The notes beneath the pieces were generated by a model. That model saw nothing but the letters and a program-made list of their open reading frames with translations, was not told where the DNA came from and searched no databases. Made by a program: the position numbers and the translations under genes. Source: Diogma glabrata (taxonomy: Eukaryota > Arthropoda > Insecta > Diptera > Cylindrotomidae). Taken from it: 64,000 bases of DNA. The stretch lies in contig OY856187.1 of the NCBI GenBank assembly GCA_963693315.1, positions 381,661,460-381,725,459 of the forward strand, given 5' to 3'. Positions 32,226-43,291 of this stretch are shown in pieces. The stretch's first letter is position 1, and the number at the start of each line of letters is the position of its first letter.

Positions 32226-32312
32226 GGTTCCAGAGTAAGTCATTGCCAACTGTAACACCCAATAAATGAATATTTTGACGTTCACCTAATTTTTCGCGAC
32301 ACATATTAAGCC
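32226..32312 (-). pseudogene. internal LINE D fragment inside the Helitron
   Basis: About 87 bp (GTTCCAGAGTAAGTCATTG, CCCAATAAATGAAT) align with the D copies at about 34487-34570 and 48573-48660, i.e. RT thumb coding sequence. Both ends of the LINE are missing, so it is not an ordinary truncated insertion. Confidence 0.6.
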
Positions 32313-32562
32313 GATTAACGCGAAAAATTGCAAGTGTTTATTTTAAACTCTCCGAAACTCTTTACCCATCACTTTCAAATGTTGACCTTCCTTTCAATTT
32401 TCAAACTATCTGGATTGACAGAATGCTAATGATCTCTGTTATTCATATTTCCCAAATGGAAAAATTAAAATAGGACTCTTTGAAATTATTCTTACTAATT
32501 CAACAAAATATTCGCACACAAACTTTTTTATAGGCGTAGCAACGTACGCTGGGTCCTGCTAG

Positions 32563-33643
32563 TAAATTAATAAATGTAAAAATTTAATAAAATTTGAAAA
32601 TATACGCATCTCATTTTATGCCAAGATTAACAAATAGTTAGTTATAATAGATAGTTACCCGTATGATAATTAAACTAGGTCAAATGTAAACAATAGTAAT
32701 TGTCATTTCTAATTATTAAAAAAAAATGTTAAACTGTAATATTCATATTGTTTTAAATTTGGAGTCAAATTAATTATAACAGTAAAATTGTGTTTCAGAT
32801 ATGTTTAAGTTTAATTCTAAAAAATAAAACGAGAAGAATTTTCATCTTACATAATACTCTCTGCTTACGGTTTACGGCAATAGTTTGCCTATTTTTTAAA
32901 TTTCATTTTGAAATAGTTCATCGATTAACCCTCATTGTTTGTCTAGTTAAAATGTAATTTGAATATTTAAATTCATTATTGAGTTCATATTTTGTTCACA
33001 CTTCAATTTAAATACCAAAACGATTATCAACTGTAATGGTTTTTGTAAATTTGTACGAAGAAGATTAACACTTAATTATATCCGAGAATAGTGAATGGTG
33101 ATTAATTGTAATTACTTTCTAAAATATTGTCGATAAAGAATCAATTAAAATGAATTAGTAAAACTGAGTAGACATAGTGTTAGGGTACACGAGAGTTGTT
33201 TTTCTTACAACAGTTTTTGAAGGAACCTGGTGCCTCTATAACCGATTGTGCTAACATTGATTTCAGACAAAGTATTAAAGGAAAATATATTACGAGATGC
33301 GTAGTAGTGAGTAGACTTCTATTTACCTTATTATTTGCGGATACAATTAAGAGAGACGACGAAAGGCATAGATCTTATTCAATTTTACAATCAGGCCTCT
33401 TCGTGAAAAATCTGTTAAAATGGAATGGCTCCAATTCTCTACAATTTGTTTGGTTTGGAAATGTTTAGTGGCACGCTTGGTGCCGGTAGTGATTAAATGT
33501 GTGTATCGGGTATCAAAGACGACTAAAATGTGACAAGCGTAAAAAAATAATTTGACAAATGAAAAATTTAAAACAAATAACAGCTCAATAGAATTTTTAG
33601 TTTTTGAGATAATCAACGGTAAAATACATCAACCTGGTCTTAA
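32563..33643. other. AT-rich stretch without recognisable gene
   Basis: An open frame at 33196-33468 and a reverse one at 33347-33616 show no known motif and overlap each other. Nothing else seen. Confidence 0.5.
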
Positions 33644-33786
33644 GCCGCAATTAGACTATTGCAGAACTCTGCAATGGTAGTGTGTAAAATATTCATTACA
33701 GAAAAGTTTAGCAATAAACTCATTGAATATTTTACACACTACTATTGCTCGACTATTGCAGAATTCTGCAATAGTCTAATTGCGGC
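33644..33786. repeat. foldback element ending in a 26-bp perfect palindrome
   Basis: Left arm 33644-33695 and right arm 33724-33786 start/end with GCCGCAATTAGACTATTGCA and pair along about 52 bp; the right arm has 11 extra bases. Within the right arm, 33751-33776 reads GACTATTGCAGAA and its exact reverse complement, a perfect palindrome. Spacer about 28 nt. Confidence 0.85.
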
Positions 33787-33822
33787 ATTACCAATAAATG
33801 TTTTGTTTACTCTAAATTTATA

Positions 33823-36165
33823 TTTTTTTTTTTTTTTTTTTTTAAATAAAATGTGTTGTGTAATAGGGTTTAGAATATGTGTCACAACAACACATAAATA
33901 CCTTTTAAGACCTAGGTCTAGACCTGAGTCCCACAACAACTGGCGTTCTGAGGTGTAGATTAACGCTTTTTTTAAACATCTGTGGGTTGAAGTCACCTGA
34001 GACTAAGTGTTCCGGCAAACTATTCCATTTGTACGCAGTTCGGACAAAGAAGTCTCTCTGCGATCTGCCAGTATGACAGCGCGGGATCTTTACCGTTTCA
34101 CTGGTTGCGGCAGCCGATTGCCGAGTGGAACGGGGGTAAGAATAAGTTTGAGGCATGATGCCGCTGATTTCATCTGAGCACTGCTGATGACGATATTTGT
34201 AAAAAACAACGAGGTCAGCAACAGTGCGACGATGTTGTAGGGAATCAAGTTTTGATGTCAAAGTTCGATCACCTACAATTCGTATAGCTCGTTTTTGAAC
34301 AGAGTCCAAGAGGGCCAAGATGGAAACAGAGGCAGCACCCCAAACTTGACAGCAGTACTCCATACAGGGACGAATATAGGACTTATAAACATGGAGCAAT
34401 TGGTATGGAGTGAAAAATTTTTTGCATCTATTTAGGAGGCCGAGTTTTTTAGACGCGCTTTTTGCCATCGCCATTACATGATCGTTCCAGAGTAGGTCAT
34501 TTGAAACTGTGACACCCAATAAACGAATGTTTTTACATTCACCTATTGGTTCATCACACATACTAAATAAAATATCTTTGGGGAACTCGGTCTTTAATCT
34601 GGAAACAATCAACAGCTGTGTTTTGGTGGAGTTGAAATTGACAAGGTTTTGGTCACCCCAGTCGGCGACTTTATTCAGGTCTTTGTTCACGTTTATGGCA
34701 GCGTCTCTCCGGGCAGGATTAATTCGTTCGTGCATTTTACCTTTTGAAGAAAGGGGCTCGAACGACTTGTGCAGAGTACTATCATCTGCAAAACTATTTA
34801 TTGGGTTGCTGGTGATTTTCAACAATTCGTTGATATAAATCAAAAATAGGGTTGGGGACAATACTGAGCCTTGGGGTACACCAGCGTTAATTAGTTTAGA
34901 CTCAGAAGAATATCCGTCTAAGGTTACCGAAATGTATCGGTCGGATAGAAAATTTTGAATCAGCTTCAAAACATTGGGATGAAAACCGTACGCAACGAGC
35001 TTGTTGATTAAGTTGGCATGCCAGACTCGATCGAATGCCTTGGAGATGTCTAAAGCGATAACGTATGTTTCACCACCTTTATCAAGTATGCTGTTCCAAC
35101 AATGCGCTACATAGTTTAATAGATCGGTAGTTGATCTTTTGTTTCGAAAACCGTATTGGCTGTCGGATATTAAATGATTTTCTTCCAGAAATTTTGAAAT
35201 ATGTGTATTAATATAATGCTCATAGACTTTGGATAGGACCGATAGTAAAGCTATTGGCCTATAATTTGAGATATCGGATTTTGGTCCCTTTTTGGGGACG
35301 GGCTGGACATTTGCCAACTTCCAGCACGAGGGAAATATACCAGATTTGTAGGATTGGTAGAATATTTTAGTTAAAGTTGGTGCAAGTTCTTTGGAAAAGG
35401 TTTTTAAAATAATGGGTGGAATATTGTCCATTCCTGATGCTTTGTTGATGTTTAACCCCTTTAAAAGTTTAGCGACTATTTTGGGTTTGAAGTGAAGTTC
35501 ATTCATATTAACTCCTGAAGACTGGATTTGGGGTATTTCTTTAGGAGTTTCCAAAACAGTGGAGTTCAGAGCAAAGCGTTCAGCGAACAAGTTAGCTTTT
35601 CTTGCGGGATCATTGACGATTAAATCACCATCAATAATAGGGGGAATAGAAAATTTTGTACCAGAATTTAAAGAATTAATGGCACTGTAGAAACTCTTGT
35701 CAGAAACAAACATAGACGTAAGTTTTGAGGCTTTCGCTCTGTCAATTTCGGACTTTTCGTTTGAGATAATCTGATTAGATATTTTGTTGGCCTTTAGATA
35801 TTGGGATCGATTAGTGGGAGTTTTGTTATGAATCCAAATATTAAATGATCTACGTTTGTTTCTAAGTGCCGTTTTGGCAGCTTTCGAATACAAGTATTTT
35901 TGTTTGGGTTTTACTATGGAGAAAGGGACAAATTTATTTATAGCAAATTGGATGGTTTCTGTAAAGTTTTGAGCAGAAACATTTACATTGTCAGTGTAAA
36001 AACAATGACGGTCGAAAGGGAAACCATGGAAAAAATTTTGAAGACCACTCTTATCCATTTTTGAGTAGTGAAATATTTTACGGGGTTTGGGAGCTGTAGT
36101 TTTAAGTAAATCAGTTTTGATAACTGATGAGATTAAATAATGATCAGAATTTTCAATACTACTTT
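33823..36165 (-). mobile_element. LINE D, copy D1, with poly(A) tail
   Basis: On the minus strand it ends in about 20 A (read as T at 33823-33843). The coding part starts in the last part of the endonuclease (near 36165, SDHYLI) and goes through a full RT. 5'-truncated. A second copy (D2) lies at 47941-49011 and LINE E (57185-63170) encodes a related protein. Confidence 0.85.
33905..36058 (-). CDS. reverse transcriptase ORF of LINE D1 (717 codons, open)
   Basis: After a linker rich in Lys/Asn the RT begins near residue 190: ASGMDNIPPIILK, NYRPIALLSVLSKV, YGFRNKRSTTDLL, IALDISKAFDRVWH, AGVPQGSVLSPTLFLIYINE and the FADD box (34781-34792). The thumb follows (IRLLGVTVSNDLLWNDH), then the C-terminal LINE domain (CMEYCCQVWGAA, SVQKRAIRIVGD, RDFFVRTAYKWNSLPEHL). 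No stop or lost motif in 2.15 kb. Homologous sequence continues upstream of the ATG to 36165, so the ATG is only the first one inside the truncated copy. The clade resembles CR1/L2-like LINEs, with low certainty. Confidence 0.9.
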   Translation of the reverse strand: MDKSGLQNFFHGFPFDRHCFYTDNVNVSAQNFTETIQFAINKFVPFSIVKPKQKYLYSKAAKTALRNKRRSFNIWIHNKTPTNRSQYLKANKISNQIISNEKSEIDRAKASKLTSMFVSDKSFYSAINSLNSGTKFSIPPIIDGDLIVNDPARKANLFAERFALNSTVLETPKEIPQIQSSGVNMNELHFKPKIVAKLLKGLNINKASGMDNIPPIILKTFSKELAPTLTKIFYQSYKSGIFPSCWKLANVQPVPKKGPKSDISNYRPIALLSVLSKVYEHYINTHISKFLEENHLISDSQYGFRNKRSTTDLLNYVAHCWNSILDKGGETYVIALDISKAFDRVWHANLINKLVAYGFHPNVLKLIQNFLSDRYISVTLDGYSSESKLINAGVPQGSVLSPTLFLIYINELLKITSNPINSFADDSTLHKSFEPLSSKGKMHERINPARRDAAINVNKDLNKVADWGDQNLVNFNSTKTQLLIVSRLKTEFPKDILFSMCDEPIGECKNIRLLGVTVSNDLLWNDHVMAMAKSASKKLGLLNRCKKFFTPYQLLHVYKSYIRPCMEYCCQVWGAASVSILALLDSVQKRAIRIVGDRTLTSKLDSLQHRRTVADLVVFYKYRHQQCSDEISGIMPQTYSYPRSTRQSAAATSETVKIPRCHTGRSQRDFFVRTAYKWNSLPEHLVSGDFNPQMFKKSVNLHLRTPVVVGLRSRPRS

Positions 36166-36342
36166 AGCAAAGTTAAATGGGTGTAGAGTTCGTAGAGGTT
36201 AATAAGTTCGTAGAGTTAATTAGACTAAATACACTAGAATTGGCTAATTAAATTACACAAAAAAAAACACAAATACCTAATGAAAAATAACTCAACTTAA
36301 AGTAGTTAAATAATGATGAAATTTCAACTTTGAAATACCATC
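36166..36342. other. short AT-rich flank
   Basis: Contains a repeated GTAGAGTTCGTAGAG/AGTTCGTAGAGTTAA motif at 36181-36220; no gene. Confidence 0.4.
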
Positions 36343-36425
36343 GCCTCGGTAGGTTAGTTGGATAGCGTGTCTGCCAAAACGGATTCGAACCATGGCACTG
36401 ATGAAGGATAGTTCGAATCCCAATC
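36343..36425 (+). repeat. tRNA-like sequence (possible SINE head)
   Basis: An A-box TAGGTTAGTTG (36350-36360) and B-box AGTTCGAATCC (36410-36420) are each one base from the RNA polymerase III consensus and about 50 bp apart. A second B-box in reverse, GGATTCGAACC, lies at 36381-36391. No acceptor stem pairs well, so a functional tRNA is unlikely. Confidence 0.5.
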
Positions 36426-37159
36426 CGAAACACGTATAAAAGAAAAATGGAGCTTTTCTCTAAGAAAAATCCAAAATATACTTTCGAATTGAAAAATTCA
36501 AAATACTTAATTGCTTGAGTTTAAATGCTCAAAAAACCTCAAATATATAATTCAAAATTTTCATTATTCAAATCTAGTGAAATAAAAATTATTAAATGGG
36601 CGATAGAATGCTCCAAATTTTCGTTTCTTGTGATATCGGGTTGCGAGACCATGCTAATTATAACAGTAAAATGTCCATGCTTTCACAATTCTATATCTCA
36701 TACTTTCGTGGACAAGTTTGGATCTCTTCAATAAAATGGTTCCGAATTCTTACTAGTTCCGTTGCGTTGTTGTATGACCAGTTATCCAGCAAGCTGTTCC
36801 CTTGTGGTTAATATTACCAGGCTTGTTTAGCTTTTCCATGCAATTCCCAACTATTTTGTATGTGCCTAATGCCATAACGAGTATTTGATTGTCGGACAAT
36901 TAGGCAATCATCTTTTTCCGATAATTTTTCCTAAAGCAAAAGCATGCACACTCGATTGTGTAAACTTCAGTTTGTTCAGAGTAAATTTCAGTCTGCAAGG
37001 CACTTGAAACATCCGTGTACGTACCATTTGATTACAATATATTCCTCAAAATCGATGAATATTTCCTATCAAAGTTGAACTATATAGTTATTCCATCTTT
37101 AGGTAGCTGAGTTTTTCTGGGGAGCCTCAATGTTTAGAGTTTAGACTCGATAATCTTCT

Positions 37160-37990
37160 CCTTTCCAATTCATTTAAAGTCAAATCTTAAACATCTTAGG
37201 TTTCCCTGGCTATGCTTTCGACCTAGAAATAAAGTAGAGGTAGTCCTTACAGTATCTCTATTGTCTTGGTAGGAAGTGTTATCATTGCCCGTGCTATGCA
37301 TTCTCTAATTTTTCCTTTACAAAAATTGAGTAATGTTTGCGACTATTCTATACGTGGGAACTGTTGCCGCTGTCATTTTGTTCCATTGCTGTTGCATTTA
37401 GCATATCTTTTATGTGACTGTGCTGTGCACATATAATTTCTGCGTCTCCCGTGATGATAAAACCTAAGTTGTACTGCCTTTTCTTGGTAAACCAGATCAT
37501 CGTGACTTTACTCATTTTGTGTTCCAGCGCACCATTTGGTTACCAGATTCGAGTGCTGTCGTAAAATTTCATACTCTTAACTTAAATGACTAGATTTATT
37601 ACTAGATTTATGTCGGACATTATATCCTTTGTTTGCCTAAAAGAGCGACAACTTCACCTTTTACTAGACTGCACATGTGAAGGAAAAATATACCGAGTTA
37701 TAAACAAACATTTTATTGCTGTCCCAATGCTGATTTTATAATTACTACCCTTGGTTTTCACTCTTCTAGTTCTTAGGATCTCACACCTACAATTTATTGT
37801 AGTGCTGTCAAACTTCTTCTTACTGAGAACCTTCCTGACCACTCCGTGAAAATTGACTTCTTCAATGTCCAGAAAGCCACAGAATGCAACTTTCATTTTA
37901 TCTACTGCCTCCTCCAATTCTCTCGTGAACTTGAACAGAGATGTTTTCGTTCTCCCCGTTCTGTCCGTTCTTTAGACGAGCCTACCAGAG
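37160..37990 (-). pseudogene. fossil LINE reverse transcriptase
   Basis: On the minus strand 37654-37917 reads EEAVDKMKVAFCGFLDIE, then STTINCRCEILRTRRV, the palm region of R1/LOA-type LINE RTs (LDIEGAF). Further along (about 37440-37510) KMSKVTMIWFTKKRQYNLG matches the thumb segment. No complete frame survives and the PQG and ADD boxes are gone. Traces may extend to 36650 on the left and 38420 on the right. An old copy. Confidence 0.5.
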
Positions 37991-38423
37991 CAATAATTTA
38001 TATATGTGTTTTGAAGATCTTTTCTATAGTTTTTAACACAAATGGAACATCGGTTGGGTTCCATCATTATTTTCTTTTTTTTTAGGATGAATATCGTCAT
38101 GAGTATTCTCCTTGATGTCTGTTAATAGCAAATTTGCAAAAAGGTTTGAGTGGAAGATGTCTGTAGCTTCTCAATACGGTCGTCCGTAATTAGCGTGCCA
38201 GTTGCCCTTCAGTCTTATAGACCTTTTATTATTCATCTACTACACCTGCACTAAGGCCAACCGGCAAGTGTGTTTTAAGAAAAGCAGTTCTACTAGAGCT
38301 TTATATAGCCTTTTCGTCACAAGCGTTGTAGAGATATTTTCACAGACGGTTCTAAAGTTTCTTTTTCTTTAGCTACTTCTACCGTCTGATTTCTTTACTG
38401 TGTTCTTAGAACTCTCGTATATT

Positions 38424-38929
38424 CATAGTGCTTGTGATATTCCGGTAATGAATGCCTAAATATTTGTTGAAGAAAGGTTCCGAAATCACGTTATTAAATC
38501 TAACTAAAACAGAGATTGAATAAAAAACTCGTATTTACTGCAAGTAAATTATTACAACAAAAATTACATTTTGTTTAAATCGATAGGTGAAAATTTTTAT
38601 AACCGCGACCTCAGTCTGTCTGTAATATACAATAAATATTACTAATTATATACGTTTTGCACATTCGTCTTTTATTTATTATATTAAAGCTACGAAAAAA
38701 TTTTTATTTTGGTTTGATAAAAAAATATTTATGGAAAAAATCTTTTAATTTAGAACTTATACGGATAATCACTGTCTATTATCTAATCTGCTGTTATTAT
38801 TTCAAAATTTTGGAATATCATTAAAAACTCAATTTAAAAATGTTTGTTATTTATGTCAATCTCAACTAAAATTTATTTTTGTTGTAATATTTTTTAATTT
38901 CAAGAAACCCTTAATTTTTTCTTTTATAG
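38424..38929. other. AT-rich sequence before AdipoR, ending in a splice acceptor
   Basis: No gene. TTTTCTTTTATAG (to 38929) is a polypyrimidine-AG acceptor directly ahead of the first coding exon of AdipoR, implying at least one further upstream 5' UTR exon. An exon that far upstream cannot be identified. Confidence 0.6.
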
Positions 38930-38937
38930 GATATAAT

Positions 38938-40586
38938 ATGATGCACTATAACGATATGTTATCTCCATCCGACAATGCACAAGATGTTCTTAATCTTCAT
39001 CCAAATGATGATATTGTAATCAGAAAGCGTCGTGTTTGGAACTCTGACGTTGATTCATTAGCGTCAACTGAAGATATAGATCTGCTGGATGATGATGAAA
39101 TGTTGGAAGAAGAAGAAGAGGTTGGATGCCCTTTACCATCAACTCCAGAAGATAATCAGTTATTGGAGGCGGAGGTAAAATAAATAAAAAATTCGATCAG
39201 ATAGAATTTGCTTTGTTGAATGTTGACATTCTAAAATACGCTCATTAAAAGTTGAAAACCGTCTTACATTGTCCTTATAAACTTTTTAATTTTCTTTCTT
39301 TATACAACGTCTCTTACTTGATGACATTGTATTGCAAATGAGCTTATTGTTTAATATTTTAAAAATTAATCTTATCAAATTACCAATATCGAACGATACC
39401 AGTCATTAAAAATTTTGCTATTATTTTTGTTATAGATGACAGAAGTATTAAAAGCGGGTGTTCTGTCAGATGAAATAGATTTAGGAGCGTTAGCACATAA
39501 TGCTGCTGAACAAGCAGAAGTATTTGTGCGAAAGGTAAATATAAATTTACAAAAACCAATCAATATATTATAGTATTTACTATTTTATTTATTTAAAGGT
39601 TTGGGAAGCATCATGGAAAGTTTGTCATTATAAAAATCTTCCGCGCTGGTTACAAGACAACGATTTTCTACACAAAGGGCATCGTCCGCCCTTACCATCG
39701 TTCGGTGCATGTTTTAAATCAATATTTAGAATTCATACAGAAACAGGAAATATTTGGACACATTTACTAGGGTGCTTTGCCTTTATCGGTGTTGCAATTT
39801 ATTTCGTTACACGACCCTCCATTGAAATTCAACTTCAGGAAAAATTAATATTTGGTGCATTTTTTCTTGGAGCTATTATATGTTTAGGATTTTCATTTGC
39901 GTTCCACACTCTAAGTTGTCATTCGGAAATGGTTGGAAAGCTGTTTTCAAAGTAGTTGTTGTTAATCTTTTTAATAAAATAGAATAGTAAACAACTTTTA
40001 TTATATTTTAGGTTAGATTATTGTGGGATTGCGTTACTTATCATGGGATCGTTTGTACCATGGGTGTATTATGGCTTCTATTGTCATTATCACCCAAAAG
40101 TAATCTATTTATCTGTTGTATCTGTGCTAGGATTATTATCAATAATTGTTTCGCTTTGGGACAAATTTTCTGAACCAAAATTAAGACCATTGCGGGCGGC
40201 AGTATTTATGAGTTTTGGATTATCTGGTATTGTTCCTGCAATACATTATATTTTAATGGAAGGATGGATTAACACAATTAGTAAATCTAGTTTAGGATGG
40301 TTAATTTTAATGGGATTACTATATATTTTGGGTGCAATGTTTTACGCATTACGTGTACCTGAAAGATGGTTTCCTGGAAAATTTGATATTTGGGTAATAT
40401 TGTAGCTCGATTGTTTTGAATTAAAAATAATAATTTCTTTTCTTGTTTTAGTTTCAATCACATCAGATATTTCATGTTCTTGTAATTGCGGCTGCTTTTG
40501 TACATTATCACGGCATTAGTGAAATGGCAATGTATAGAGTTACAGTTGGAGAATGTGATGTACCTCATCCAACTATTGCCTTTTAA
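38938..40586 (+). CDS. AdipoR: adiponectin receptor homologue (PAQR family), five coding exons
   Basis: Exons 38938-39174, 39436-39534, 39599-39951, 40012-40393 and 40452-40586, all GT..AG, introns 261, 64, 60 and 58 bp, join to 401 codons. The N-terminal about 110 residues are acidic (DDDEMLEEEEEVG, residues 69-81 region); residues 113-401 form the seven-helix PAQR domain, with helices near 165-184, 195-214, 232-252, 259-279, 291-311, 322-343 and 361-380. The zinc-site residues H215, D232, H361 and H365 correspond to H191, D208, H337 and H341 of human AdipoR1 with a constant offset of 24. In flies the protein acts in insulin-producing cells and lipid metabolism; its enzyme activity is thought to be ceramidase-like. 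The start (ATG ATG at 38938) is the first ATG of the exon. The gene looks intact and is the only clear host gene here. Confidence 0.95.
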
Positions 40587-40674
40587 TTATTGTTTATCAA
40601 ATAATTATTATTGGATATTAGCTTTTCAAAGGTAAATAATGTAGTGATTATTTAATTAGTATACGGAATCGAGT

Positions 40675-40740
40675 GATCTAGTAATAAATCAACTGGATAT
40701 GAAATCGAAGGACCCGAATTTGATTCCTTGTTCGTTCTTA
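40675..40740 (+). repeat. degenerate tRNA-like sequence
   Basis: TGATCTAGTAAT resembles an A-box and AATTTGATTCC a B-box (8 of 11). Behind AdipoR; possibly a decayed SINE. Confidence 0.3.
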
Positions 40741-42048
40741 GTGTTTTTCGTTAAAATTATAATAACCATCAACACCCCAGTTTTTCATTACCTCAACCAA
40801 GTAATATGTTGAATTATTAAAATTAATACAGATGAATGACTCTTTAGGACAATCTACGCTCCCATATTAAGCATGATGCGTGCAATGAAGACTCAAATAA
40901 AATTTTATAGCTTCACTTGTGAAATAATATTCGTATTTGAAGAAGTTTAAAGTTCTCTTATCTAATCTTGAAATTTTACTAAACAATAACGACATCCTAT
41001 CGCAATCTCGAATTTAACAGCTTATAATATATATTCATTTATGTATTTTTTTCTAGCATTAATAACATACATGTATAAATGCAAAATTTAGTTGAATGAA
41101 TGATTATTACATGTTTTTTTTTTAAATTAATTAATTTCAATTAATTGGAAAATTCCGATATTAATTATCTGACAGTTTATCGAAAGCTTCTTTTAATTCT
41201 TGTAAAAATATGTTTTTGGTTGACATCCAAAAGCTCAGTCTATATATTTAGGTGGTTTAGCCTAAAAGAGATAAAACGACTAAAAACATTAACTTGCCAA
41301 TAATGCAAAACAGATGATAACGTACACTGTGAATATTGTCTGCATTGTTTCCTGTAAGACTGTCATCGTAGAGAATTTTAATTCGCTTGTGGTGGATACT
41401 AATAAAATTGTTCTGGGAATTACGGCATGACTAATATGATGCATCTAGTGAAACGAGAAAAAAAAATCCAGCCAGTCCACTTTTGCTGCATCATTCCGTC
41501 AAGCTGACAATTAACGCGATCGCGCAATTTCAAAGCAAACCACAATATCCAAAAGACAGATTCAAATATTAATAACTAAGTGCAAGGCCAAACGGTTCAT
41601 GTACATCAACTCGGGATCGTTTTCGTAATCAAACTGAAGACAAACTGACGAAGAACAGCATATCATCTAATCTATGCTAAATATTGTTCGCGACATCCTG
41701 AAAAGTTGCACGGCAATTCCATCATGCAGTTACAGTTAATTTAATCCAATTTCTAATTGATGCAACACTTTTAGTAGATGAAAAAGATGAACTGCGAGAA
41801 ACAACAGATCCAAACAATAGATAACAGGTCTACATGCTCTTGTGTTTCACTGGAAACAGTGGCAGAGCATGAGAAGTATATGCAGATAATGTTTACACTA
41901 AATAAAATAGATTTTTAACATTTAGTAATATAAAGAATTTAAAAAAAACAAGAATCACAAAAAGATAACATAAACATGATCAACCAAGAGTTCTTACTTT
42001 AGCAACAGAACACATACGGGCACCAGAAAACTTATCGTAAAAATGCAT
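40741..42048. other. AT-rich stretch, partly probable LINE C 3' UTR
   Basis: No frame or RNA recognised. The 3' end of LINE C must lie somewhere left of 42049, but no tail is visible. Confidence 0.4.
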
Positions 42049-42326
42049 TTACTTCAACATACGTTTTTTCCAAAATCCAAACCTTAACGTTTCCCAAGAA
42101 AATTTTAATACGAAGTAGAATCTGTATGGAGTAGAATAGGTTGTCGAATAAGAAAGGCGCAAGATATGAATAAAAGTGTCCAAGATGTTCCATGAAAGGT
42201 CTTGGTACAATACAGTTGAGAGAATATTATAGTTTATAATATTTGGACGGATCATATAATCTTTGCGTGAGAAAAAAATTTCGGTTTTTAGCACGTACAT
42301 GTATCTCATCTATCTCAGTGGAAGAG
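42049..42326 (-). pseudogene. C-terminal region of LINE C ORF
   Basis: Reads YMYVLKTEIFFSRKD ... WETLRFGFWKKRMLK with stop at 42049. It continues the frame at 43170-43330 (SCWGGMYSPNL, IKIIYHKNRRTHTLPLFIK) once A3 is removed, the usual C-terminal end of LINE ORFs. Confidence 0.6.
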
Positions 42327-42341
42327 CGTTCGCTTTGATGT

Positions 42342-43154
42342 TGTTGTAGCGACAGTTTTGGTGCTAATCCTCCGGCTCCATGTCCAGGTTCAGGAACTCT
42401 GCTCCTGCCCTTGGGCGGTACCACAAATCTTCCTTCGTCAAGTTTGTTTCATTTTCAGGACAATTAAATTGGTTGTTCGCGTGGCGTGCCCTCACATGCG
42501 GGACACTTGTCAATAATTTCAGGATCAATTCTACTCATGTAGTTGTTTAGGATGCGTGACCAACCGGATCTAAGTTGAGCAAGGATGGATCTAGTGCTAC
42601 GGGGCAATTGGACCTCTTCGGCAGCGACTTTTGGTGGCTTTCTATTTAGAACACGATTTGGAATATAGTTCTTTATTGCGTTTTCGACCGTTTTGGTGTG
42701 GAGTGTTTTTAAGCCAGTTCTACATATAGATTCGTCGATGTTACCAGAAACTTGGCTATCTCTGATATCTTGCAGAAAGCATCTCGCTGTCTTCCTTATG
42801 TCTCTGGGTGGTTCTATTGTAGTTAGGTGTCATTGCAAGGATGTTGCTCTTTGTGACAGGCCAACAGATATTGTTTGGTTAGCATTTCATTATGTTCACG
42901 GACCGACAATATGTTACTTTCCTCGTATAGGTGATCGCGGTGGGCCATCAGGTGACATCCGGTTGCGGTTCGCAAGGCAGCATTTTGTGTTGTTTGTAAC
43001 TTATTCCAGTGAGTGTTGGCAACTTGAGGGGTCCATATGGGTGCAGCATAATTTATAATGGGTCTTCCTATTGATTTGCACGTTGTTAAGATCGTGTTTT
43101 TATCTTTGCCCATGAACTAGTGCCGCTAGTGCTTTCAATGCGTTATTCCTTGAT
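42342..43154 (-). mobile_element. LINE A, copy A3, 813 bp, 5'-truncated
   Basis: Flanked by the 15-bp direct repeat GCGTTCGCTTTGATG (42327-42341 and 43155-43169). The minus strand ends with the family tail (GTCGCTACAACAAC). It encodes the end of the RT (42823-43113: IGRPIINYAAPIWTPQVA, ATGCHLMAHRDHL) and the C-terminal zinc-knuckle region, frame-broken. Confidence 0.9.
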
Positions 43155-43291
43155 GCGTTCGCTTTGATGAATAGAGGTAGTGTATGAGTTCTACGATTTT
43201 TGTGATAAATAATTTTTATTGCAAACTTTTGGGTGAGAAAAATCGGATTTAGGTTAGGAGAGTACATTCCTCCCCAACAAGATAGCCCGTA

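Larger units (their letters stand above)
28771..32562 (+). mobile_element. Helitron-like rolling-circle element with nested insertions
   Basis: The 3' end has the hallmark structure: stem GCGTA (32534-32538), loop GCAACG, stem TACGC (32545-32549), then a short spacer and the terminal CTAG (32559-32562), followed by T. The 5' end fits TCTATAATCTATAATAATAAA (from 28771), preceded by A, so the element would sit between A and T as Helitrons do. After removal of the hAT insertion the 5' sequence continues AAAGTGCTTGTCTGTTTGCG (30849-30868), a Helitron-like subterminal region. No Rep/helicase gene: a non-autonomous element of roughly 1.7 kb. Confidence 0.7.

Noticed and set aside
33196..33616. Opposed frames of 90 and 89 codons
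   Set aside because: No recognisable motif, mutual overlap, AT-rich composition; likely chance.
36343..36425. Functional tRNA gene
   Set aside because: Box A and B are present, but no acceptor-stem pairing and a second inverted B-box; better explained as tRNA-derived repeat.
42693..43058. 121-codon plus-strand frame
   Set aside because: Antisense of LINE A3 coding sequence.
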